Assembly (NCBI RefSeq): GCF_000382405.1
Contig: NZ_KB908263.1
Coordinates: 87,017 to 151,016, forward strand
Length of the DNA: 64,000 bases
Source: Mycobacterium sp. 141
GTDB lineage: Bacteria; Actinomycetota; Actinomycetes; Mycobacteriales; Mycobacteriaceae
Direction: 5' to 3'
Shown here one piece after another: positions 8,269-15,387 of the stretch (positions are counted from its first letter, which is position 1; each line of letters starts with the position of its first letter). The translations under genes and the position numbers were made by a program. The notes below the pieces were generated by a model. That model had not been told where the DNA came from. It saw nothing but the letters and a program-made list of their open reading frames with translations, and made no database searches.

Positions 8269-9012
8269 ATGTATCTGAGCGCCGAGCGGTTGGCCGTGGC
8301 CGACCGGGCCGTACGCGAGACATTCGAACAGACGAGCGTCGCCTGGCAGGCAATCCCCCACTGGGACACCGGCAATCCCGGCCAGACCTGGGTCCGTAGC
8401 GACACCGTCCCGCCGGGCTCCCTGGAGGTTGTCACCACCAACGAGAAATTCGCCGTGACGCTCGCCCAGGCGGGTGCGCCGACGCCGGATCCGTTGCTGG
8501 CCGTGCTGACGGCGAAGACCGTCGAACTCGCCGCGAACATCGACACCGCAATCCTGGCAAAGCTCAACGGCGCGGACGCCAATCCGCTGAGCCTGGCGAG
8601 CGATACCACTGCGGCCCTATTGGACACACTGATCGACGCCCGCGCGCGGGTGGAGAACGCCGGTTACCGCGCGCCGTCATGTCTGTTGACCAACACCGAC
8701 GGACTCAAGAAGCTCAATCGCCTGGAGAGCGGAGAAGACGTGGCCGAGGCCGTGCTCAAGGCCGCCGGTGTCAACGCGCTGTACCGCGTCGAGGGAATCG
8801 ACATGCTCTTGCTGGGCCGTCGGCAGCGGATCGCCCACGGCGCTGCCGCGACGGCGTCGCCTGGCGAGGAACCGGTGGACGTCGCCGTCGCCGTGGCGCC
8901 CAGCCTTGAGGTCATCGGTGAAAACTCGGACGGCGAAATCGAACTCGCGGTGCGAATCCGGTACGCGCTGCGGATCAAGGACCCGGGCGGTGTCGTCGGT
9001 ATCTCTTTCTGA
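8269..9012 (+). CDS. HK97-fold, encapsulin-like shell protein (putative)
   Basis: A 247-residue protein with no membrane segments, about the size of a family 1 encapsulin. The secondary-structure pattern fits the HK97 capsid fold: a possible E-loop region around residues 31-65, a spine-helix motif KTVELAANIDTAILAKLNG (83-101), a helix-strand unit LLDTLIDARARVENAGYRAP followed by SCLLTNTDGLKKLN (118-150), the GVNALYRVEGIDMLLLG loop/strand (167-183), and a C-terminal A-domain strand set, IELAVRIRYALRIKDPGGV (224-242). The last part mirrors the conserved end of phage and encapsulin shells. It begins a seven-gene overlapping operon of isoprenoid enzymes. It is too short for the cyclic-nucleotide-binding insertion found in family 2B encapsulins. 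The fold call is by eye only. Confidence 0.58.
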   Translation: MYLSAERLAVADRAVRETFEQTSVAWQAIPHWDTGNPGQTWVRSDTVPPGSLEVVTTNEKFAVTLAQAGAPTPDPLLAVLTAKTVELAANIDTAILAKLNGADANPLSLASDTTAALLDTLIDARARVENAGYRAPSCLLTNTDGLKKLNRLESGEDVAEAVLKAAGVNALYRVEGIDMLLLGRRQRIAHGAAATASPGEEPVDVAVAVAPSLEVIGENSDGEIELAVRIRYALRIKDPGGVVGISF

Positions 9013-10192
9013 CGCGCCAGTGCCGGCCGTCGCTGAACCGCCTCCGCGAACGTCGGGGCTCGATGACTATCTCGCCCGGTGCAAGGATGCCTGCGACGGT
9101 GAGATCGAACGTCTCTACGGCAGCGGTGAGCACGGCGCCAGCGGACTGCGTGAGCTCATCCTCGACTACCCACTGCGCGGCGGGAAGGCGCTGCGACCGG
9201 CCTTGAGCATCGCGACGTGCCTGGGGTTGGGCGGGTATCTCGAGGCGATCCTGCCGACCGCGGCGACGCTGGAGCTGTACCACAACGCGTTCCTCATCCA
9301 CGACGACATCGAGGACGATTCGTGGCAGCGGCGCGGGCACCCCACCCTGCACATCGACCACGGCATCCCCATCGCGGTCAACGTCGGTGACGCCATGCTG
9401 TCACTGTCGCTGCAGCCGCTGCTCGACAACGTCGAACGCATCGGCTTGGGGCCCGCGCTGCGCATCCTGCGCGCCGTCGCGCACATGACCCGGCAGACCG
9501 TCGAGGGGCAGGCGATCGAGCTGCAGTGGGTACGGTCCAACGTCTGGCAGCTGGCCGACACCGACTACCTGCACATGGTGGAGCTCAAGACGAGTTGGTA
9601 TTCGTTCATCACACCGCTGCAGGCCGGGGTGATCGCCGCCGGAGGCGGGCCGGACCGACTGGGGCCCCTTGAAATCCTCGGCCGACATCTCGGGGCGGCG
9701 TTCCAGATCACCGATGATCTGCTGAACCTGCGCGCCGATCCGCAGGACTACGGCAAGGAGATCGGCGGCGATCTGTGGGAGGGCAAGCGGACGCTGATGC
9801 TGCTGCACGCGCTCCGCCGCGCCGACCCCGACGACCGGGAGCGCGCCGTGCGGATCCTGGCGAAACGGCGCCCGAGCGCGGCCGGTGAACTGGGGCTTGC
9901 CGATCTGCTCGACCGGCTCACCGCCCGCGGCGAACTCTCCCCCGTCGGGCGCGACGCGATCACCGCGCAGGCACTGCGACCCCGGCAAGGCGAGTCCAAG
10001 ACGCTCGACGACATCCGCTGGCTGTATCGGCTGATGCACCAGACCGGGTCGCTCGACCACGCCCGCGCGGTCGCGGCCCGCCACGCGCAGGACGCAGCGA
10101 ATGCGCTGAGCGGCCTCGACTGGTTGCCGCCGAGTCAGCACCGGGACATGCTCGCCGGCCTGGTCGACTATGTGCACGGACGCACGCGATGA
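8990..10192 (+). CDS. Polyprenyl (E-type isoprenyl) diphosphate synthase
   Basis: Condenses isopentenyl diphosphate with allylic diphosphates. About 400 residues from GTG 8990, which follows AAGGA by 8 nt and overlaps the shell gene by 23 nt; GTG 9020 is an alternative. Motifs: GGKALRP (64-70), first Asp-rich motif DDIED (105-109), second Asp-rich motif DDLLN (242-246) with Asn in place of the last Asp, and KTSWYSF near 200. Phe and Ala at positions -4 and -5 before the first motif suggest a short to medium product (C15-C20), which is inference. The first 20 or so residues (SSVSLSDAPVPAVAEPPPR) are Pro/Ala-rich and probably disordered, as in cargo proteins of family 2 encapsulins. A C-terminal helical extension of about 100 residues is also present. 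Confidence 0.88.
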   Translation: MSSVSLSDAPVPAVAEPPPRTSGLDDYLARCKDACDGEIERLYGSGEHGASGLRELILDYPLRGGKALRPALSIATCLGLGGYLEAILPTAATLELYHNAFLIHDDIEDDSWQRRGHPTLHIDHGIPIAVNVGDAMLSLSLQPLLDNVERIGLGPALRILRAVAHMTRQTVEGQAIELQWVRSNVWQLADTDYLHMVELKTSWYSFITPLQAGVIAAGGGPDRLGPLEILGRHLGAAFQITDDLLNLRADPQDYGKEIGGDLWEGKRTLMLLHALRRADPDDRERAVRILAKRRPSAAGELGLADLLDRLTARGELSPVGRDAITAQALRPRQGESKTLDDIRWLYRLMHQTGSLDHARAVAARHAQDAANALSGLDWLPPSQHRDMLAGLVDYVHGRTR

Positions 10193-10650
10193 CGCCCGAG
10201 ACCCTGGTCGGAATGCTGGCCGAGTTGGAGCGGATCCGGGCGCTGACGCTGGATCTCGTCGAGCGCAGCGCACCCCAGCTGCTTCCCGAGCCGCCGGAGG
10301 ACGCCGCCGGAACCGAGCGCGCGGTGTTCGAGCTGCTGCTCGGAGCCCGACGTGCGGTGCTCGGCAGCCCCGCCGCCGCGCGCGGCGTACACGACCTGCT
10401 CGTGGCCGAGGGCCGCCGGTACGCCCAGACGCCCGAAGGGGCGCGGCTGCGGGACGCACTGACGGCCTCCGAGACGGTCGAGAACCTCCGGCGGGTGTGG
10501 GAGACCGCGAGCCTCAACGTGCTCGACGGCCCCGCCCCGCCTGCGGCCGCCCCGACCGCGTGGGCGGAGCTGCTGGCCGACGCGATCATCGGCGCGGCGC
10601 GCACCGACGACCCGGTGCTGGCCCGGTTGCGTCCCGAGGGGTTCGCGTGA
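10189..10650 (+). CDS. Hypothetical helical protein of the shell/isoprenoid operon
   Basis: A 153-residue, mostly alpha-helical, soluble protein, rich in Ala, Leu, Arg and Glu (for example LAELERIRALTLDLVERSA and TERAVFELLLGARRAVLG). I do not recognise it. The ATG overlaps the stop of the polyprenyl synthase by 4 nt (ATGA), and its own stop overlaps the next start (GTGA), so it is translated as part of the operon. It has no membrane segment or signal peptide. Position suggests an adaptor or accessory subunit of the neighbouring enzymes; this is inference. Confidence 0.7.
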   Translation: MTPETLVGMLAELERIRALTLDLVERSAPQLLPEPPEDAAGTERAVFELLLGARRAVLGSPAAARGVHDLLVAEGRRYAQTPEGARLRDALTASETVENLRRVWETASLNVLDGPAPPAAAPTAWAELLADAIIGAARTDDPVLARLRPEGFA

Positions 10651-10913
10651 CGGAGCTGACCGATCCGCGTGCCGCACTGGCTGAACACGCCGGCCTCATC
10701 GACTACCTGGTGGGCCTGGCCGGCCTCGGCCGACTCGTGCGCGAGCTCGCCACCGGCGGCGGTGCGCCGGGCGAGCCCGACGACTTCGTGCACGTGCTGC
10801 TCGGGCTCGCGGCTCTGGGCGACCGGGTGGAACGGCTGGCCCCACCCGCACCGGCTGCACCTCCTGGTCCGGCTGATGCGGCACCCGACTTGTCTGCGAG
10901 CTGGCTGCGATGA
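10647..10913 (+). CDS. Small hypothetical protein with two repeated amphipathic helices
   Basis: An 88-residue protein, GTG start overlapping the previous stop by 4 nt. It contains two similar helices, LIDYLVGLAGLGRLVREL and FVHVLLGLAALGDRVERL, followed by a Pro/Ala-rich linker (PPAPAAPPGPADAAP) and a short end, LSASWLR. The repeated Leu/Gly-rich helices could be an oligomerisation or docking module. I do not recognise a family. The stop overlaps the next ATG (ATGA), keeping the operon's coupling unbroken. Confidence 0.68.
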   Translation: MTELTDPRAALAEHAGLIDYLVGLAGLGRLVRELATGGGAPGEPDDFVHVLLGLAALGDRVERLAPPAPAAPPGPADAAPDLSASWLR

Positions 10914-11938
10914 CCCTGGCGGGCAGTGATTTCCTGCGTGCGCCGGTGCTGGCCGCCGCGCAGCCCGAAGGGTTCAAGGAATGGCAACACTTCGTGGTCC
11001 ACGGCCGTGCCGGGCGGTTCCTCATCAACTTCAGTCTGACGTGCGAGGACACGCAGGGCACCGGGTCCCGCATGGCACCACGCGTCATAGTCATCGCCCA
11101 CGACCAGCATTGGACCGGCGCCGTCGAGCGCTTCGGAGAGAGCGCCACGGACGTCTCGGCAGATCTGGGTGTGCTGACCATAGGCGGCAACCGGATGACC
11201 GTGGGGCCCGACGGCTACGAGTTGCTCATCGACCTGCCCGGTGTCCGAGACCTGCCCGGTATCCGAGGAGAACTGCGGCTCACCCCGGTCAGTAGGCCGT
11301 TCGCCGTCAACAACCAGCCGGTGGGACAAGGCCGGATGTCGTGGCTGTTCGTGCCGCGGCTGCGGGCCGACGGGTGGCTGCGCATCGCGGACCGCGAGCA
11401 TCGGATGGAGTCCGATCTGGCCTATCACGACCACAATTGGGGCCGATTCCGGTGGGGCGACGACTTCGGCTGGACGTGGGGCACGATCCTGCCCGCCGAG
11501 CCCGACGACCCGTGGTCTCTGGTCTTCCTGCAGATGACCGACCGGCACCGGCTGCATTTCCAGTCGCAGGCGCTATACGTATGGCACCACGACCAGCCCG
11601 CCGCGATCTTTCGGCACGCGCAGCTGCAAATGCGCGCGTCAGGCCGGCTCGGCCGGGCGCCCGACTGCACCCTGCCGCCGCCCATGGGGCTACTGGTCGA
11701 CGGCGACGTGCCGGGCGTCCCGGACCGGGTGGAGATCAGCGCGACCCGGGCGGGCGACACGGTGCACGCCGAGTTCCGGCCTCGGTCGTACGCACGGCTG
11801 GCACAGCCCAGCGAGGTCGACCTCCAAGGCTCGACCGTGCTGTGCGAGGCGGACGGCACGGCCCGGATACGCGGAACGATCAACGGCGAATCGATCGACT
11901 TCACCGGTACCGGCGTGGTCGAGTTTCTCCATGGGTGA
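10910..11938 (+). CDS. CrtC/AttH-like lipocalin-fold protein (carotenoid hydratase-like)
   Basis: A 342-residue soluble protein with the two-domain beta-barrel pattern of the AttH/carotenoid 1,2-hydratase superfamily. The signature is DLAYHDHNWGRFRWGDDFGW, where YHDHNWG is the family's catalytic-type motif, followed by WTWGTILP. Early motifs are EWQHFVVHGRAGRFLINFS and PRVIVIAHD. Family members add water across a terminal double bond of acyclic carotenoids or related lipids. Given a polyprenyl synthase upstream and an FAD desaturase downstream, a polyprenoid substrate is the natural guess, but is not shown by sequence. Overlaps both neighbours (ATGA before, 8 nt after). Confidence 0.68.
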   Translation: MTLAGSDFLRAPVLAAAQPEGFKEWQHFVVHGRAGRFLINFSLTCEDTQGTGSRMAPRVIVIAHDQHWTGAVERFGESATDVSADLGVLTIGGNRMTVGPDGYELLIDLPGVRDLPGIRGELRLTPVSRPFAVNNQPVGQGRMSWLFVPRLRADGWLRIADREHRMESDLAYHDHNWGRFRWGDDFGWTWGTILPAEPDDPWSLVFLQMTDRHRLHFQSQALYVWHHDQPAAIFRHAQLQMRASGRLGRAPDCTLPPPMGLLVDGDVPGVPDRVEISATRAGDTVHAEFRPRSYARLAQPSEVDLQGSTVLCEADGTARIRGTINGESIDFTGTGVVEFLHG

Positions 11939-12332
11939 GCCGGTGGCGGCGCTGCTGCGGCGGTCGGTCGGTCATCTCGCAGACGAGGTGCCCGCGAGCT
12001 ACCGACTGGTGCTCGACCGGCTCGGGCCGCTGGTGGTCACCCTCGACGTCGACGGGGAGCAGTTCTCGCTGTGCGGCGGCCAGCACCTGGATATATCCGA
12101 TGGGCCGGCTGCCACCGGGCCGCGCATCACCACGTCGCGCGTCGCGATACTCGATGTGCTCGACGCCAGGATGGGCTTGCACGACGCCGTGCAGGCGGGT
12201 GCGGTGACCGTCGCGGGCTCGCTCGATGACATCCTGCGGGTGCACGACACCCTGCTGGCCTATGTGCACGCCGCGGTCCGGGCGCCGTCGGTGCCGGGGC
12301 TGCTGTCCGCGCTGCGGGAGGGAGTGTCGTGA
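11931..12332 (+). CDS. SCP2-like lipid-carrier domain protein (putative)
   Basis: A 133-residue protein with an SCP2-like pattern: a strand pair around PLVVTLDVDGEQFSLCGGQH, an RITTSRVAILDVLDAR segment, and AGAVTVAGSLDDILRVHDTLLAYVHAAV, in which a small-residue turn precedes the last helix. SCP2 domains bind sterols or other hydrophobic molecules, which would suit ferrying a polyprenoid intermediate between operon enzymes. It overlaps the CrtC-like gene by 8 nt and the oxidoreductase by 4 nt (GTGA). The family call is moderate. Confidence 0.52.
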   Translation: MGEPVAALLRRSVGHLADEVPASYRLVLDRLGPLVVTLDVDGEQFSLCGGQHLDISDGPAATGPRITTSRVAILDVLDARMGLHDAVQAGAVTVAGSLDDILRVHDTLLAYVHAAVRAPSVPGLLSALREGVS

Positions 12333-15160
12333 CGGGCGAGGTCATCACCACACCCGCGTCGTGCCCGCGGCGCCCGACCGTCGCGGTCCTCGGCGCCGGC
12401 ATCGCGGGGCTTACCGCCGCGCACGAGTTGGCGCAGCGCGGTTTCGACGTCACGGTGTACGAGCCGCGTGTCGACGAACGCGCCGGGCTGGGCACCGCGC
12501 CGGCGGACACGTATCCGCCCGTCAAGCTAGGTGGTTTGGCCGCCTCGCAGTACTCGACAGTGGGCACGCACGACGGCAGCGCCGCCGAACTGCGGCCCTT
12601 CCCGGGCCGCCGCGGCGAACCTCGCCCACCCACGCGGGCCGTCGCCGGTGAACACGGCTTCCGCTTCTTCCCGGCCTACTACCTGCACACCTGGGATCTG
12701 TTCCAACGCATCCCGGTCTACCAGCGCATCGACGCGCCCGGCGGCACGGCCGACTGGGTCCACACGTCGCGAACCATCATGGACAACGTCCGGCGCGTCG
12801 TCACGCAGGGCACCACCGTGGACGGCAAGCCGTCGCTGGTGTTCCCGCGCGAGGCGCCACGCACCCCAGCCGAGTTCCTCACGATCATCGGACAACTCAC
12901 CGAATTGGGCTTCACCGCGTCGGACATCGACCGGTTCATCAGCAGGCTCGTGCGCTACCTCGTCACAAGTCCGCTGCGCCGGGCCGCCGAACTGCAGAAC
13001 CTGTCGGCATACGACTTCTTCGTCGGGCGCGACGACACGGCAGAGCAGCCCCGGTTCTCCTACTCGTCGCGCTTCGACTCCCTGCTGCTGGAGATGCCGC
13101 GCGTACTGGCGGCCTTCGACACCCGCTGGGGCGATGCCCGCACCAACCTGACCACGTATCTGCAGCTCCAGCTGCAGATGGACCGGCGCGACAACAAGGC
13201 CGACGGGGTGCTCAACGGCCCCACCACCGAGGCGTGGTTCGACCATTGGCACCGCCACCTCGTCGAGCTCGGTGTCCGCTTCGTCCGGGCCGGCGTCGGC
13301 CGGCTGGAACCACCCGCATCCGACCCGGCCCAGCCGCCGCACCGGCGCCCGCGCGTGCAGGTGACGCTGTCCGACGGCACCCGGTTGGCGCCGGACTACA
13401 CCGTCGTCGCGGTCGACGCCCCCGCCGCCGAGCAGATCACCGCGGCACTGCGGGCGGCCGGCACGGGCGGCACCGTGGCCGGGCTCGACGGGTTCACCAC
13501 GTCGGCCCCGCCGAGCGGCGGTCCCCTGGAGCCCGGGGAAACGCGCCCGCAGGCCCGGCGCGACCCGTACGCCATGGACGAGATGGGCCGGGTGCCGTGG
13601 GACCGGTTCCAGACGCTCGGCGGCATCCAGTACTACTTCGACACCGAATTCCAGCTGCTGCGCGGGCACATGTACTACTCGGGCACGGAGTGGGCGCTGT
13701 CGTCGATCAACCAGCACGGCCTGTGGGAACGCCGGCCGACCCTGGCGCGCGACGGCCACGTCTCGGTGCTCTCGGTCGACATCGGCGATTTCAACACCCC
13801 GTCGCGGCACCTCCTCGACGAGTCCGGGCGCGGCAAGGCGGCCCGCGACTGCACGGCCGACGAGATCGCCACCGAGGTGTGGCGTCAGATCGTGTACGCA
13901 CTGACCAGCGACGTCGACAACGTCGCCGAGGCGCTGATGCCGTGGCCCACGTGGTACGCACTCGACCGGGGCCTGGTGATGGGCAACGGCCCCGGCCAGG
14001 GGCACGGCAAGGCGGTGCGCAACGAGACGCCGTACCTCGTCCCGATCGTCGGGGACTGGGAGAACCGGCCCGGCGCGGACCCGTGGAACCCGCACGGCGG
14101 GTCGTGGGGTTCCCGACCGACCGAGGAGCGGTGGCTGGCGGATCTGCGGGAACGCAACGTCTGGCAGGCCCGCCACGGTGGCTACCAGGTGCATCACAAC
14201 TCGGTGGTGTTCGCGGGCACCTGGACCAGGACGTTCACGCGGATGACGTCGATGGAGGCGGCATGCGAATCGGGGCGCCACGCCGTCAACGCCATCCTCG
14301 ACCACTACATCTGGGTTGCATCCGGCGGCGCCGACCACCGGGATAACACCACACTCGACTGGCGGTTCCCCTACGACTTCCTCGACCAGGGCTACTCCAG
14401 CCCGGTCCGGATGCCGTCCCCGGCCGGCGACTACTGCTATGTCTTCGACATCGAGAATCGCGAGCCCGCCGATGCGCGCCCGCTGCGCATCCTCGACGGA
14501 CAGTACTGCCAGGAGGCGCTGCCGCACCCGCTGGACACCGTCACACCGCCGCCGCTCACCCCCGTCCCGCCGATTCCGGGAGGCCAACCGATGACTCAGC
14601 CGACGATGCCGCCCGATCCCGGTCTGCAGTTGCTCAGCTATCTGCAGTCCTGGCGGCAGTACCTACAGCAGGCCGGGCTCGGGGGGCCGGGTGGTTCGCT
14701 GCCTTCCCCGGCCGGCCTGCCCCTCCCGGCCTCGCCGACCGACTACACCCAACAACTGCTGACCTATCTGCAGGCTTGGCGGCGCTACCTGGAACAGACG
14801 GTGGGCGAGGCCACGGGACGGCCGACCGAGGGCGATGGGCCGCCTGCTAGCTCGGTGTCGTATTCCGGTGAGGAGGTCGTCGCACCTGCCGACGACTACG
14901 GGATCCAGACCACTGCGACGGGTCGGCCGCGGCGCGTACCCCAACCGGCACAGTCCCGCCAAGACCCTGCACCGCAGACACCATCGGTACCGCCGCCGCA
15001 ACACCCCGTCGGGTCGGCATATCACCGGTTCACCGAGGCCGAGAACTCCCCCGCCCCGCCCGCACCCCGGTCGCTCTACTCCAGCGCGTCCGAGGCAAAC
15101 ACACCGCAGCCGTCGTACCCGGGGATCGCCGAAACCGGGTGGCTGGACCCGGACCGCTAG
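12329..15160 (+). CDS. FAD-dependent desaturase/amine-oxidase-fold enzyme with a repeated C-terminal tail
   Basis: A 943-residue protein. An N-terminal Rossmann motif VAVLGAGIAGLTAAHEL (GxGxxG at 22-27) binds FAD. GEHGFRFFPAYYLHTWDLFQ and the C-terminal MTSMEAACESGRHAVNAIL are as in phytoene-desaturase and hydroxysqualene-dehydroxylase-type enzymes. The catalytic part ends near residue 750. The remaining 190 or so residues are Pro/Ser-rich and carry two near-identical aromatic helices, LLSYLQSWRQYLQQ (about 768-781) and LLTYLQAWRRYLEQ (about 810-823), then a disordered stretch ending GIAETGWLDPDR. Such a tail is not part of the enzyme fold and looks like a targeting or assembly element. It is the last gene of the operon, and its TAG shares a CTAG with the convergent gene. 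Confidence 0.82.
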   Translation: MTGEVITTPASCPRRPTVAVLGAGIAGLTAAHELAQRGFDVTVYEPRVDERAGLGTAPADTYPPVKLGGLAASQYSTVGTHDGSAAELRPFPGRRGEPRPPTRAVAGEHGFRFFPAYYLHTWDLFQRIPVYQRIDAPGGTADWVHTSRTIMDNVRRVVTQGTTVDGKPSLVFPREAPRTPAEFLTIIGQLTELGFTASDIDRFISRLVRYLVTSPLRRAAELQNLSAYDFFVGRDDTAEQPRFSYSSRFDSLLLEMPRVLAAFDTRWGDARTNLTTYLQLQLQMDRRDNKADGVLNGPTTEAWFDHWHRHLVELGVRFVRAGVGRLEPPASDPAQPPHRRPRVQVTLSDGTRLAPDYTVVAVDAPAAEQITAALRAAGTGGTVAGLDGFTTSAPPSGGPLEPGETRPQARRDPYAMDEMGRVPWDRFQTLGGIQYYFDTEFQLLRGHMYYSGTEWALSSINQHGLWERRPTLARDGHVSVLSVDIGDFNTPSRHLLDESGRGKAARDCTADEIATEVWRQIVYALTSDVDNVAEALMPWPTWYALDRGLVMGNGPGQGHGKAVRNETPYLVPIVGDWENRPGADPWNPHGGSWGSRPTEERWLADLRERNVWQARHGGYQVHHNSVVFAGTWTRTFTRMTSMEAACESGRHAVNAILDHYIWVASGGADHRDNTTLDWRFPYDFLDQGYSSPVRMPSPAGDYCYVFDIENREPADARPLRILDGQYCQEALPHPLDTVTPPPLTPVPPIPGGQPMTQPTMPPDPGLQLLSYLQSWRQYLQQAGLGGPGGSLPSPAGLPLPASPTDYTQQLLTYLQAWRRYLEQTVGEATGRPTEGDGPPASSVSYSGEEVVAPADDYGIQTTATGRPRRVPQPAQSRQDPAPQTPSVPPPQHPVGSAYHRFTEAENSPAPPAPRSLYSSASEANTPQPSYPGIAETGWLDPDR

Positions 15161-15387
15161 CCGCGGCGCAACCGTGCGATACCGAGCACGGCGAGCACCC
15201 CGGCGACGATCGCCAGCAGCAACGCCAGCACCAGCAGCGGGGCGGAATGGACGACCGAGGTGGTCGACGGTTCGTCGGGCAGGATCGGTGCAACGTCCAC
15301 GGTGGTGCCGGCCGCCAGCCAGCTCACCACGCACCCTGCGGCGGCAGCGACCGCCACCAGCAATTCGACCACGGCTCGGATCTTCAT
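15157..15387 (-). CDS. Small two-helix membrane protein (Rv0514-like position)
   Basis: A 76-residue protein with two predicted membrane helices: residues about 5-26 (VVELLVAVAAAAGCVVSWLAA) and about 50-70 (PLLVLALLLAIVAGVLAVLGI), ending in the basic tail ARLRRG. Its ATG at 15387 overlaps the stop of the upstream gene (ATGA). It is the last gene of the hemA-to-membrane-protein minus-strand tract. Its stop codon shares the palindrome CTAG with the convergent oxidoreductase gene. Function unknown. Confidence 0.75.
   Translation of the reverse strand: MKIRAVVELLVAVAAAAGCVVSWLAAGTTVDVAPILPDEPSTTSVVHSAPLLVLALLLAIVAGVLAVLGIARLRRG

Noticed and set aside
8269..9012. Prophage remnant carrying a capsid gene
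   Set aside because: No portal, terminase, protease, tail, integrase or attachment sites are found nearby, and the gene is embedded in a coupled metabolic operon.
12527..14587. A 686-codon open frame antisense to the FAD oxidoreductase, and similar long antisense frames at 3631-5361, 5752-7302, 17166-18773, 37539-39704 and 45468-46943
   Set aside because: Their translations are low-complexity Arg/Gly/His/Val-rich with no family motifs, and they mirror genuine genes in a GC-rich genome where the opposite frame is often open.
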